64,000 bases of DNA. It comes from Pseudomonas sp. Ant30-3 (GTDB taxonomy: Bacteria; Pseudomonadota; Gammaproteobacteria; Pseudomonadales; Pseudomonadaceae). The notes under the pieces were generated by a model. It was not told the DNA's origin. It made no database searches and worked only from the letters and a program-made list of their open reading frames with translations. Below, one piece after another: positions 53,926 through 62,001 of the stretch. The stretch is from the NCBI RefSeq assembly GCF_000690905.1, contig NZ_JMCL01000035.1:1-64000 (forward strand). The letters are read 5' to 3'. How positions within the stretch are numbered: position 1 is the first letter of the stretch; the number at the start of each line of letters is the position of its first letter. The position numbers were made by a program, and so were the translations under genes.

Positions 53926-53965
53926 TGTAAAGTATTGTCCTGAGCCCCCCGCCCTGCGGGGGGCA
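53926..53965 (+). repeat. Attachment-site copy 3 with duplicated ssb-type terminator
   Basis: TGTAAAGTATTGTCCTGAGC followed by the hairpin GCCCCCCGC / GCGGGGGGC (53944-53964) and ATTTTC mirrors the segment after ssb at 41966-42008, with about a quarter of bases changed. It marks the left end of island 2 and looks like the ssb 3' flank of a related strain. Confidence 0.6.
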
Positions 53966-54043
53966 TTTTCGTATAATGTAAAAGCTGATTGTTCGCCATC
54001 GACAAGTTTTCTACCATGCAAAAAAGTTAAGAGTGGAGGCTTT

Positions 54044-54334
54044 ATGACGCTGTCGGTCAGAAAGTTTACAGGCAGTGATGGGGAACGCCACGCGATGTTG
54101 ATGGACGAGGCGGGTATGCCTCTCTTCTATCCCGCACTCTGGGTAACAGTGATCCTCCGCGGAGGGGCACGGGCCGTCAACACGATCCATAACGCACTGA
54201 GTGCGATCAAATGCCTCTACGCCTGGCAGGATGTCTACGTTTTAGATGTCGAGGAGAGATTTTCCATAGGCGCACTTTTGAAGGGATCCAAACCCGCGGA
54301 AAATTTTTACCCTCATCGCGCCGAGAGATTTTAA
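54044..54334 (+). pseudogene. Truncated tyrosine recombinase (5' fragment)
   Basis: The 96-codon frame has a good GGAGG Shine-Dalgarno. Its first about 80 residues align with recombinase 1 of island 1 (shared MPLFYPAL, TVxxRG, NTIxNAL, AIKxLYAWQ, FSxGxLL). Homology stops near 54280, and the frame ends soon after with unrelated residues. The remaining 320 or so residues, including the whole catalytic domain, and the other two recombinases are missing. It is the remnant of a second, diverged trio island. Confidence 0.8.
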
Positions 54335-54599
54335 TTCTATTGGGTTTGCTAATGTAAGAACTTGGCGGCTATTTAAAAGTTTCGCGTATTTTTACTTGCG
54401 TCGAGGGATGTTGATTTTAATACCTATCTTCCCAGTTTGCTTAGTTCGTCTTTTATTTTGACACTTAACTTTCCTTTCTCTAGTCTTCGCGAAAATACAA
54501 TCCATTAAGAAATTAGATAGCCTTGTGATTTGTCATCGAGATTTGCTTGGGCAAACTGTTCAATATGAAGCGCCATACTTTTCTCGCTTTTTTATTTGG
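54335..54599. other. AT-rich stretch at the deletion scar
   Basis: There are 265 nt of AT-rich sequence between the truncated recombinase and the end of the CHAT gene. No gene, clear hairpin or repeat was seen. It probably contains the deletion junction. Confidence 0.4.
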
Positions 54600-56723
54600 T
54601 TATTGAGTGGTGTGCTTTTCATCAGTCAATATTATTAAGGTTTCTGGCCGGCCAAGCTGGCAGTAATTCATCGTCTCCATCATTGGATGGTGATTTTTTA
54701 TCTGTTCGATAAAGTGGCTAGGGGGTAGTGAGGTCAGTTTGGCTAGCTTTTCAAGAATATCTTCGTGCCAATTCGGATTTAGTGAATTTATATTCTTACT
54801 TGCCTGAATGTGAATTTCATTATATTGGATGTCACTAATCAGTGCTAAGTCGTCTCTGAAATAATGGAGCATGTCTGTCGTATAGGACATTTTAAAAAAT
54901 GTACTGATCATGCTTCTCCAGGAAATTGCATTAAAGTCTAGTGTCTTTAAGACTGGCAGGAAGCTGTCTATCCTAAACAAAATTCTAGCCATAAAGATTG
55001 CAGACGGCGTCGCTTCTACCGGTAGAAATGTTCCAATAACACTAAGTGCACCTGATCGAAGTAGCCCATTAGCTACAGATGCATGGGAGCCGCTTATTGG
55101 GCTGGTCAGACATGCACTGAGCATAACTATAGGAGGGATTCTTGCTTTTTCGTATAAGTCCCATGTGTTTAACTTCTCCGCCCCGATTGCAAGCCAACTA
55201 ATACCCTCAGGACCGTCATGGTCACCATGACAGTCAAAAATCACAATCGCACCACTGTATCTATTCAATGCAGATATTGTTTCTTCGATTGTTTCGACGT
55301 CAATGAATTCTACGGTGAGGCCATGCTTGAACGGGAAAGTTTCAATTGCTACTTGAAGATGGCTTTTAATTGGGTCGCATGGTCGGAATGAACGTATTAC
55401 TAATATATTCAGTAGTGAGTTTTTGTGTATGTATTTTTTCTGCCCTGCGAAGCTGAGTTGCATTAGCATGTTGCCCGGTGTTGCTGGTATCCTCGATACT
55501 TCGTGACTAATCATTAGCGGAAGCTTGTCGAAGTATAGCCACTCTATTGGGGCGTCGCTTATTATTTTGCAAGCACCGCTTTTCGTATTTATGTAATTGA
55601 TTAGTTTTTTGTCTATGTCGCCGACGAAGTCTTCCAATATTTTTCTAAAGGATTGCTGAAGTTTTTGGCTTGAATTGGGGTTCTCTTTTTTCGAAAGCTG
55701 TTCAATTTCCTTAAGCTGTTTCGATCTGAGATTTACACTATTAGGTAACCGAATTGCGGGTAGAAACTCACTGGTGGCTATGATGGCCGCACAAAGGTTA
55801 GTTATAAAAAGCTCTTTTTGTCGTGTGGCTATTATTAAATGAACGATCGGGTCATGATATGGATTGTTTTCGTCAGCCCCTTCAACCGATATTCCAGAGT
55901 ATTGGCGGTTTTTGAATATTCCATTCTTTATTAATTCGCGGTGCCACTTTAATTTTACTTTTCGTAAGATTTGATTCCAGTAAATGCCATTCATATCTTG
56001 GTGTTTTGTAAACACGGATGGTGCATATAACACGACTTCCTGGCGGCCGTCATATACTTTAGTGTTTATTATGTTGAATATTGAGTCCGCGTTCTCCAGC
56101 ATTGCGTCTACATAAGAGTCAGGGTTGGATGCGACTAAGGTTTCTGATTCTGTAAATTCAAAGCCCAGGGCGTGGTGTGTTAGTTCTCCAGCTAGTGTGA
56201 CGCCGGAAGAGCGATTAGGGAAAGGAGCCTTGAGATTGTAAGTGTTCCTGGTTTTTTTGGACGGGTGTTGAGCTGTTCTGTGTAAGTGAGCTGATATGTA
56301 TTGATCGAGTAATTGGTATAAGGGTGTGGTTTGGTTTTGAAGGTTTATTACGTCATAGGTGTCATGATCGATGAGGCTTACAATGAGTGGAGGATGTTTA
56401 AATTTTTTACAGACTCGTATGACGGATTCTAAATCTATCGGGCGACAAAAGAAAATGCAAAAGCGCTCGCTATGTGTGTCAGGAACGGAATCTATATACG
56501 AGGCGCTTATAGGAGTTGCATTCTTGAAAGAAGATTCGCGCCTTGATTCAAGTAGTTGTTCATATGTGTAGAAAATTTCAAATGGAGTATTTGGTGCGCA
56601 GCACAGGGCGTGAAATAACAGTATTGATTCTGCTTCTGCTAACCCAGGATGGAACCCCTGAAAGGTAGTGAATTTTTCTTTCGTGAGGGCAGGGATTACA
56701 AAAAAATAGTGAATTTCTTCCAT
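54600..56723 (-). CDS. CHAT-domain (caspase-like) protease
   Basis: The 707-residue protein has a C-terminal CHAT peptidase domain. His499 lies in VIFDCHGDHDGPEG and Cys538 in MLSACLTSP, followed by ANGLLRSGALSVIGTFLPVEA, the typical CHAT signature. The N-terminal 450 residues show no known domain and may sense infection or bind a partner. The ATG at 56723 (MEEIHYFF) has GGAG 5 nt upstream and is preferred over a TTG 51 nt earlier. It is monocistronic, divergent from the NERD gene, and AT-rich. CHAT proteases in bacterial immunity cleave pore-forming or other toxins, but no such substrate gene is adjacent. Confidence 0.78.
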   Translation of the reverse strand: MEEIHYFFVIPALTKEKFTTFQGFHPGLAEAESILLFHALCCAPNTPFEIFYTYEQLLESRRESSFKNATPISASYIDSVPDTHSERFCIFFCRPIDLESVIRVCKKFKHPPLIVSLIDHDTYDVINLQNQTTPLYQLLDQYISAHLHRTAQHPSKKTRNTYNLKAPFPNRSSGVTLAGELTHHALGFEFTESETLVASNPDSYVDAMLENADSIFNIINTKVYDGRQEVVLYAPSVFTKHQDMNGIYWNQILRKVKLKWHRELIKNGIFKNRQYSGISVEGADENNPYHDPIVHLIIATRQKELFITNLCAAIIATSEFLPAIRLPNSVNLRSKQLKEIEQLSKKENPNSSQKLQQSFRKILEDFVGDIDKKLINYINTKSGACKIISDAPIEWLYFDKLPLMISHEVSRIPATPGNMLMQLSFAGQKKYIHKNSLLNILVIRSFRPCDPIKSHLQVAIETFPFKHGLTVEFIDVETIEETISALNRYSGAIVIFDCHGDHDGPEGISWLAIGAEKLNTWDLYEKARIPPIVMLSACLTSPISGSHASVANGLLRSGALSVIGTFLPVEATPSAIFMARILFRIDSFLPVLKTLDFNAISWRSMISTFFKMSYTTDMLHYFRDDLALISDIQYNEIHIQASKNINSLNPNWHEDILEKLAKLTSLPPSHFIEQIKNHHPMMETMNYCQLGRPETLIILTDEKHTTQ

Positions 56724-57042
56724 GATGACTCCGCTAAGCGTGTTGATCCAGCTATCGAAGCTTAGCTCGCGCAATGTCTATATGCTATTACACGCTCATA
56801 GGGAGAACCAAACAGCCAGTCCGATGTGGCTGCTGTCTATGGGCACAATGCCACCATTCAGATACCATTCGCATCAATCGGGATACAGGACAAGCCTAAG
56901 GGACTTAACTGTGTCTGAAGCTAGCACTGACAGCGTTTATTAAAAGCGAGCAGGAGCTGTGGCTGAGACGAGCTGGTTGCCAAGGAGGCACTATCCCTGG
57001 CCGCCGCTCCATGGGCTGCAGGTCGGCAACAGGGAAGCCACT
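56724..57042. other. Divergent intergenic region between CHAT and NERD genes
   Basis: This 319-nt region must hold promoters for both divergent genes. A GTG at 56959 could start the NERD gene in frame, but its AGGAG is only 2 nt away. No clear palindromic operator was recognised. Confidence 0.4.
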
Positions 57043-60000
57043 ATGCAAATCGTCGTTCGGGGCAATGGGTTGCACAAGAGCGAGACAAACGCTCTGGATC
57101 AGATGCAAAAGCACCTGCGTGAGAGCTGGTTCGGTTACGCATCGGTATTGGTTGCGGATAAGCAAGGTTCGATGGAGTTCGACCTCATTGTCGTGACGCA
57201 TGACCGCGTGCTCGTGGTCGAACTTAAAGAATGGCACGGCAAGCTGACCAACTATGATGGTAACTGGATCATTACCACCCCGCGTGGCGAGCAGAACAGG
57301 GGAAAAAGTGCCTATCACCGCAAGCGAGACCAGGGGTATCGTCTGGCGGCCATTCTCAAAAGAGAAATTGGCCATAAGCTCTCCTACGATCCCTTCGTCG
57401 AAGCGCACGTGGTGCTCTGTGGTAGCGCGACACCTGAGCATCTGCCTGAAGGGGAGCGCAAGTACGTTCACACCCTTGAAAACTTTCTGAAGATCGCGGG
57501 CAAAGGCTACGAGAGCTTGGTTCAGCAAGTGCGAATGATTAAGTTCGACGAAATGGGCAGGCTAAGGCCCAACAAAGCCCAGCCCATTTTCGACAGCTTC
57601 TTTCGGGGTAACCGTGTAGAGCTTGCTGAATTCCAATACCTGGAATACACAGCTGCTCATGCCCCAGACCGCATGCATGATCAGCATCTGTTCAGTGAGT
57701 ACCCCGCCACCAAAGCCGGCCCACCTGTTGGCAAGGCCATGATGCGTCGGTGGGACTTGGCAGCTTTAGGGCTGGCATTTCACGATGATGAGACATGGCG
57801 GCGTGTGGTGACGCGAGAAGACTTTGTCTTTCGCACCGCCAGCGCTGCGAACAGCCCGTTAGAAGATTTTCTTCTCAGGCCTTTGTCCCCGATGGTTGAG
57901 GACAACATCACCAGTGACTGCGTCGAATTGTTCGAGATTCGCAAGAACACTCTGCGTCTTGAGCAGCACCTGAATCTGCATGGCCACAAATGGTCGGTTG
58001 ACGAACGTCTTGACCTGACCAAGGCTTTATTGGCGCCCTTTGCCGAAATGCACAGCATGGGTTTTGCGCATCGGGACATCGACACGCAGAACCTTTGGTA
58101 CTCCCAGGATTCGCGCATCGTCTTAGCCTCCAGTTTCCATGCCGCCTTCGTGCCTGACAAAGGCACGGTCAAGGATCTGGCCGAACGCCTAAAAAGCAAC
58201 ACGACTCTCCTGCCCGAAGATGTTTATGCCTCACAGGGTGATGTACTCAGCCCGTTTGCCAAAGACGTCTACCTGCTGGCCCTGGTCGCCCACAAGATTT
58301 GTTTTCACGGCGCCAAGTTTGTCCTGGAAGAAGGCATTTGCGTATGGCGCTCAGTGGCCAGTGATTCCTTCGATGGCAAGCTGGACGGATTCTTCGCCAA
58401 GGCAATGGATCTTGAGCAGAAGAACCGCTTTGCTAATGCTTCTGAAATGCTTGCTGAATTTAACACCCTGGCGATCGGCAAACCGCTGCAATATGACGAT
58501 ACCCAGGAGGTCATGCAGGAGATTGCCAAGGGCGATTTCGTCAAGGCCGATTGGAACCCCTACATGCTGATGAGCTATTTCCCGCCAGCGCGAGGGATCG
58601 TTCCTATCAGCACTGCAGAGAAAATGGTTTATCGGTGTGTGTTCGACTCTGAAGAGGCACTATTTAAGTTCTGGCCGAAGGCCGTGGTCGACCTGAACAA
58701 TCCTGGCACCAACCGCCGTATCCTGCGCATGAGAAAGCGCATCGAGCAGTCTCTTGAGGCCGAATTGCCACTGCCGGCGCTGCTGACTCATGGCATGTTT
58801 GCAGGCGGCAATGGACTATTTGTCGTCACGCGCTTCGAGCAGGGCACTGGCTGGCCTGAATTTGTTAAGACTTTGGACAACCTTGAGAAGAAGCTGGAGG
58901 CCGCTTCGGCACTCTGCAATCTGCTGATCAATGTGCATGGCCGAGATTTTGCGCACGGGGATCTGCATCCAGACAACATTCTGGTTCGTTCAAGCGGTGA
59001 GGGCGAGCCTCTTTCGCTGATGTTCATTGACGCGCTCGATTTTGGTGACACCTCTGATCCCTACAATGTTGAATACGGACCGGCCAACCCGGCCAGCACC
59101 GACAGCTTTGGTCGCGACTGCTATGCGCTCTACAAGATCGTAGGCGAGCTACTAGGAGCTGAAGCCCCTACATCTCTGGTCGCCGAGTTAGCTTTGGCTA
59201 AAGAGCAGCCGAACGGGATTCCCGTTGCCATTGATCCGCTGATCGAAAGCCTGAAGGCAGAGCTCGACGCTCTTCGAAAGCCTAAGGCAGAAGAATTACC
59301 CGCACTTAAATTTGTCGCTGATGTCTTCCGGTGGCCCACAGAAGAGACATTACTTCAGAGCAAGGAGTCCTCGTATTACCTGCAGGTCGAGCATGCTGAC
59401 CGCAATCCAGAGCTGCTACACATCAGGCTGACCGCACTGGACAGGCGTCTGACATTCAATTTTGATCCCGTGCACCTGACGCTGTCATCGCCTCGGCTCT
59501 CCGATGTGTCGTTCAGCGATTACATTTCGGCAGGGCACAAAGCTCAGGCTACCTTCATCCATCCCGTCACCGTTCAAAAAGGTATTTCAACCAAGGCTAC
59601 CGATGAGGCGTTCGTACGTTTTCTGCTGAGCCAAGAGCCCGTGCAGAGCTTCCTGAAGAAATCCGAGTCGGTGTCAGGCGAAGAGGAGGGCTGTGAGGAA
59701 AGTGATGAATTCGCCGATCAGAGCATCAGGCCATCGGCTATCTGGAAGGCAATGCTGGAAACCGAAGGTGACCAGCTCATGCGCGTCGAAATCGAGAATG
59801 CCGTTTTTGAAGAGAGCGCTAGTGGCGCGCTACTCATTCCCTATGTGCCGCAAAATGGCCAGGATCTGGACTTCAACGAAGATGCCGGTGATATCGGCAT
59901 CTATCTGGAGGGCGAGAACCGCCCGTTTGGTGAGGTGGTGGCCGAAGAGTGCAGTTCAACACAAATGGCTGTGCGCATTTTTTCTGCCGGCATTCGCAGC

Positions 60001-62001
60001 GTCAAACAGAAGCTGACGCCGGGCACGGAGCTTATTTTTGAGTCCAAACTCAACAACGCCTCTCGCGAGCGCCGCAAGAAAGCCATGGAGCGTGTGCTCA
60101 ACGGAGTGTCCCGAATTGCCCACCTCCCTGTCTACTTCGATCAAGCCGGGGCCCTGCAGTCCAAGGTGACTGGCAAGATCCCGGATGAAGTTGCAATCCG
60201 AGAGCGCTACGACTCGGATAAGGGGCAACTCAATCCACGCCAAGTCATCGCTTTCCAGCGGGTCATCTCCGAAGGGCCGATCGGTGTATTGCAGGGGCCG
60301 CCTGGCACGGGCAAAACCGCCTTCGTCACCAAGCTTATCCACTACCTATTTGAAAATGAGCTGGCAGGTAACATCCTGCTGGTGGGGCAATCACATGCCT
60401 CGGTGGACACGGTCGCGCTCAAGGCCCGCGAACTCTGCTCAGAGCTCGGCACAGACGTCAGCGTCATTCGCCTGGGCCACGAATCGGCCATCGACGATCA
60501 GATGCTCCAGTGCCATTCCAGCTCAATACAGCGCCAGATCCGCTTCAAGTTTCAACGTGAGTACGAAAAGCGGATCAATGCTCTGGCTTCCCGGCTTATG
60601 CTCAGCCAAGATCTGGTCGAGGAACTGGCCAAGCTACACCGCAGCATCAGTCCGCTTCTCGATCGTATGCGCACCTACATCAAGCAGAAGGACGATATCG
60701 CTTCTAAGCGCCAAATAAGCGAAGAAATCCGCATCGAAAGGGTGATGGACTATGACAGCAAGATCAAAAGCTGTGTCGAGTCACTGCAGCATCACATGGA
60801 CAGCCGGGGCTATGAGTTCACCCTGCCATCGCCCACCGCGCCGGAGTTCTGGCGCGAATTGTCCAGCCAGGTGGCGCGCCAGCACGGTGTGACCAATCAG
60901 CTAGCCCTGCAGCGCCTGAACAACCTGATCAGCATCAGCCAGGACTGGATAGATGTTTTGGGCTCGGGAGCGGCCAACTACGACAAGTTTCTGGTCAAGA
61001 CCTCCCAGCTGGTGTGCGGCACTCTGGTAGGCATCGGAGCGGGAGCCTTGCACATCGAAGAGATGGAGTTCGACTGGGTCATCGTCGACGAGGCAGGCCG
61101 CGCGCAAGCGTCGGAGCTAATGATTGCCATGCAATGCGGGCGCCGCGTTTTGCTGGTGGGCGACCACAAACAGTTGGCCCCCATGTACGAGAAAAAACAC
61201 GTGCGCGCAGTGGCCAGGAAACTGCAGATTGATGAGCGGGAAGTGGTTAAGACCGACTTCGAGCGCGCATTTACTGTGAACAATGGCATTACTCTCGACA
61301 CCCAGTACCGAATGATTGAGCCGATTGGAAACATTGTCAGCCACTGCTTCTATAAAGGCGAGCTGCACAGCTACCGCAAAAAGGCGGATTCGTGGTGTGA
61401 CGAACTTCCGTATCCGTTTAATAAGCCTGTCAGCTGGATCGACAGCGGTTCGGGAGAACGCGCGGTCAATGAGGATGAGCCCCAGAAGGGTAAATTCGTC
61501 AACAAGCATGAGGTTGCAGTTTGCTTGCACTTGCTGCGTCAGCTCGCAAGACCCGAACACATGGAAAAGCTGAATGCCAAGCGTACGCCGATGAATCCTC
61601 AGCCTATAGGTCTGATCACCATGTACCGAGGTCAGAAGCGCTTGATCGAGGAAGAATTGAGTAGGGCTGAGTGGGCGGCGCCGCTTCGAGATGCAGTCAG
61701 AATCGATACGGTTGACTCGTACCAAGGTAGCGAAAACACGTTATTAATTCTTAGCTTGGTGAGGAATAATGACAAAGGCCTCCAAGGCTTTCTTGTTGAT
61801 CAATCGCGAATCAATGTCGCCTTGTCCCGGGCCAAAGATCGCTTAGTCATTATCGGTTCCAAGAAAATGTGGAGCGGGGTGAATGCACCATCTGCGCTAG
61901 GAAGTGTGGTCAGTTACGTGACCAAGCAACATGCCAAGTCACCTGATGATTACGAAATCGTAGATGGCACCACTGTGATAGAGGGGCAGCGCCATGAGTG
62001 A
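57043..62001 (+). CDS. NERD nuclease - double kinase-like - SF1 helicase fusion
   Basis: A 1652-residue multidomain protein. Residues 1-155 are a NERD nuclease-like domain (Asp47 and Glu60-x-Lys62). A first kinase-like domain has FAHRDIDTQN (His343-Asp345, Asn350) but no DFG. A second has FAHGDLHPDN (Asp640, Asn645) and DALDFG (Asp663, Asp666), so it may be active. A C-terminal superfamily 1 helicase has Walker A GPPGTGKT (1085-1092), Walker B VDEAG (1349-1352), GDHKQLAP, SYQGSE and VALSRAKDR. The ATG at 57043 has AGGGA 7 nt upstream; a GTG 84 nt upstream is less well placed. It overlaps the next gene by 8 nt. Relatives are PglW (NERD-kinase) and Nhi (nuclease-helicase); this exact fusion is not one I can name. 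Role: probably anti-phage DNA processing. Confidence 0.8.
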   Translation: MQIVVRGNGLHKSETNALDQMQKHLRESWFGYASVLVADKQGSMEFDLIVVTHDRVLVVELKEWHGKLTNYDGNWIITTPRGEQNRGKSAYHRKRDQGYRLAAILKREIGHKLSYDPFVEAHVVLCGSATPEHLPEGERKYVHTLENFLKIAGKGYESLVQQVRMIKFDEMGRLRPNKAQPIFDSFFRGNRVELAEFQYLEYTAAHAPDRMHDQHLFSEYPATKAGPPVGKAMMRRWDLAALGLAFHDDETWRRVVTREDFVFRTASAANSPLEDFLLRPLSPMVEDNITSDCVELFEIRKNTLRLEQHLNLHGHKWSVDERLDLTKALLAPFAEMHSMGFAHRDIDTQNLWYSQDSRIVLASSFHAAFVPDKGTVKDLAERLKSNTTLLPEDVYASQGDVLSPFAKDVYLLALVAHKICFHGAKFVLEEGICVWRSVASDSFDGKLDGFFAKAMDLEQKNRFANASEMLAEFNTLAIGKPLQYDDTQEVMQEIAKGDFVKADWNPYMLMSYFPPARGIVPISTAEKMVYRCVFDSEEALFKFWPKAVVDLNNPGTNRRILRMRKRIEQSLEAELPLPALLTHGMFAGGNGLFVVTRFEQGTGWPEFVKTLDNLEKKLEAASALCNLLINVHGRDFAHGDLHPDNILVRSSGEGEPLSLMFIDALDFGDTSDPYNVEYGPANPASTDSFGRDCYALYKIVGELLGAEAPTSLVAELALAKEQPNGIPVAIDPLIESLKAELDALRKPKAEELPALKFVADVFRWPTEETLLQSKESSYYLQVEHADRNPELLHIRLTALDRRLTFNFDPVHLTLSSPRLSDVSFSDYISAGHKAQATFIHPVTVQKGISTKATDEAFVRFLLSQEPVQSFLKKSESVSGEEEGCEESDEFADQSIRPSAIWKAMLETEGDQLMRVEIENAVFEESASGALLIPYVPQNGQDLDFNEDAGDIGIYLEGENRPFGEVVAEECSSTQMAVRIFSAGIRSVKQKLTPGTELIFESKLNNASRERRKKAMERVLNGVSRIAHLPVYFDQAGALQSKVTGKIPDEVAIRERYDSDKGQLNPRQVIAFQRVISEGPIGVLQGPPGTGKTAFVTKLIHYLFENELAGNILLVGQSHASVDTVALKARELCSELGTDVSVIRLGHESAIDDQMLQCHSSSIQRQIRFKFQREYEKRINALASRLMLSQDLVEELAKLHRSISPLLDRMRTYIKQKDDIASKRQISEEIRIERVMDYDSKIKSCVESLQHHMDSRGYEFTLPSPTAPEFWRELSSQVARQHGVTNQLALQRLNNLISISQDWIDVLGSGAANYDKFLVKTSQLVCGTLVGIGAGALHIEEMEFDWVIVDEAGRAQASELMIAMQCGRRVLLVGDHKQLAPMYEKKHVRAVARKLQIDEREVVKTDFERAFTVNNGITLDTQYRMIEPIGNIVSHCFYKGELHSYRKKADSWCDELPYPFNKPVSWIDSGSGERAVNEDEPQKGKFVNKHEVAVCLHLLRQLARPEHMEKLNAKRTPMNPQPIGLITMYRGQKRLIEEELSRAEWAAPLRDAVRIDTVDSYQGSENTLLILSLVRNNDKGLQGFLVDQSRINVALSRAKDRLVIIGSKKMWSGVNAPSALGSVVSYVTKQHAKSPDDYEIVDGTTVIEGQRHE

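Larger units (their letters stand above)
53570..54043. other. Island junction, 474 nt without genes
   Basis: This stretch holds the right end of island 1 (repeat at 53751 with an inverted arm), about 140 nt of AT-rich sequence, the second ssb-like flank (repeat at 53926 plus GC-rich hairpin) and the leader of the truncated recombinase. A weak hairpin GAGGG/CCCTC at 53725-53742 could end the ABC operon. Confidence 0.6.

Noticed and set aside
56722-56943. 73-codon forward frame in the CHAT/NERD intergenic region
   Set aside because: It starts inside the CHAT gene, has no convincing Shine-Dalgarno and no recognisable sequence pattern.
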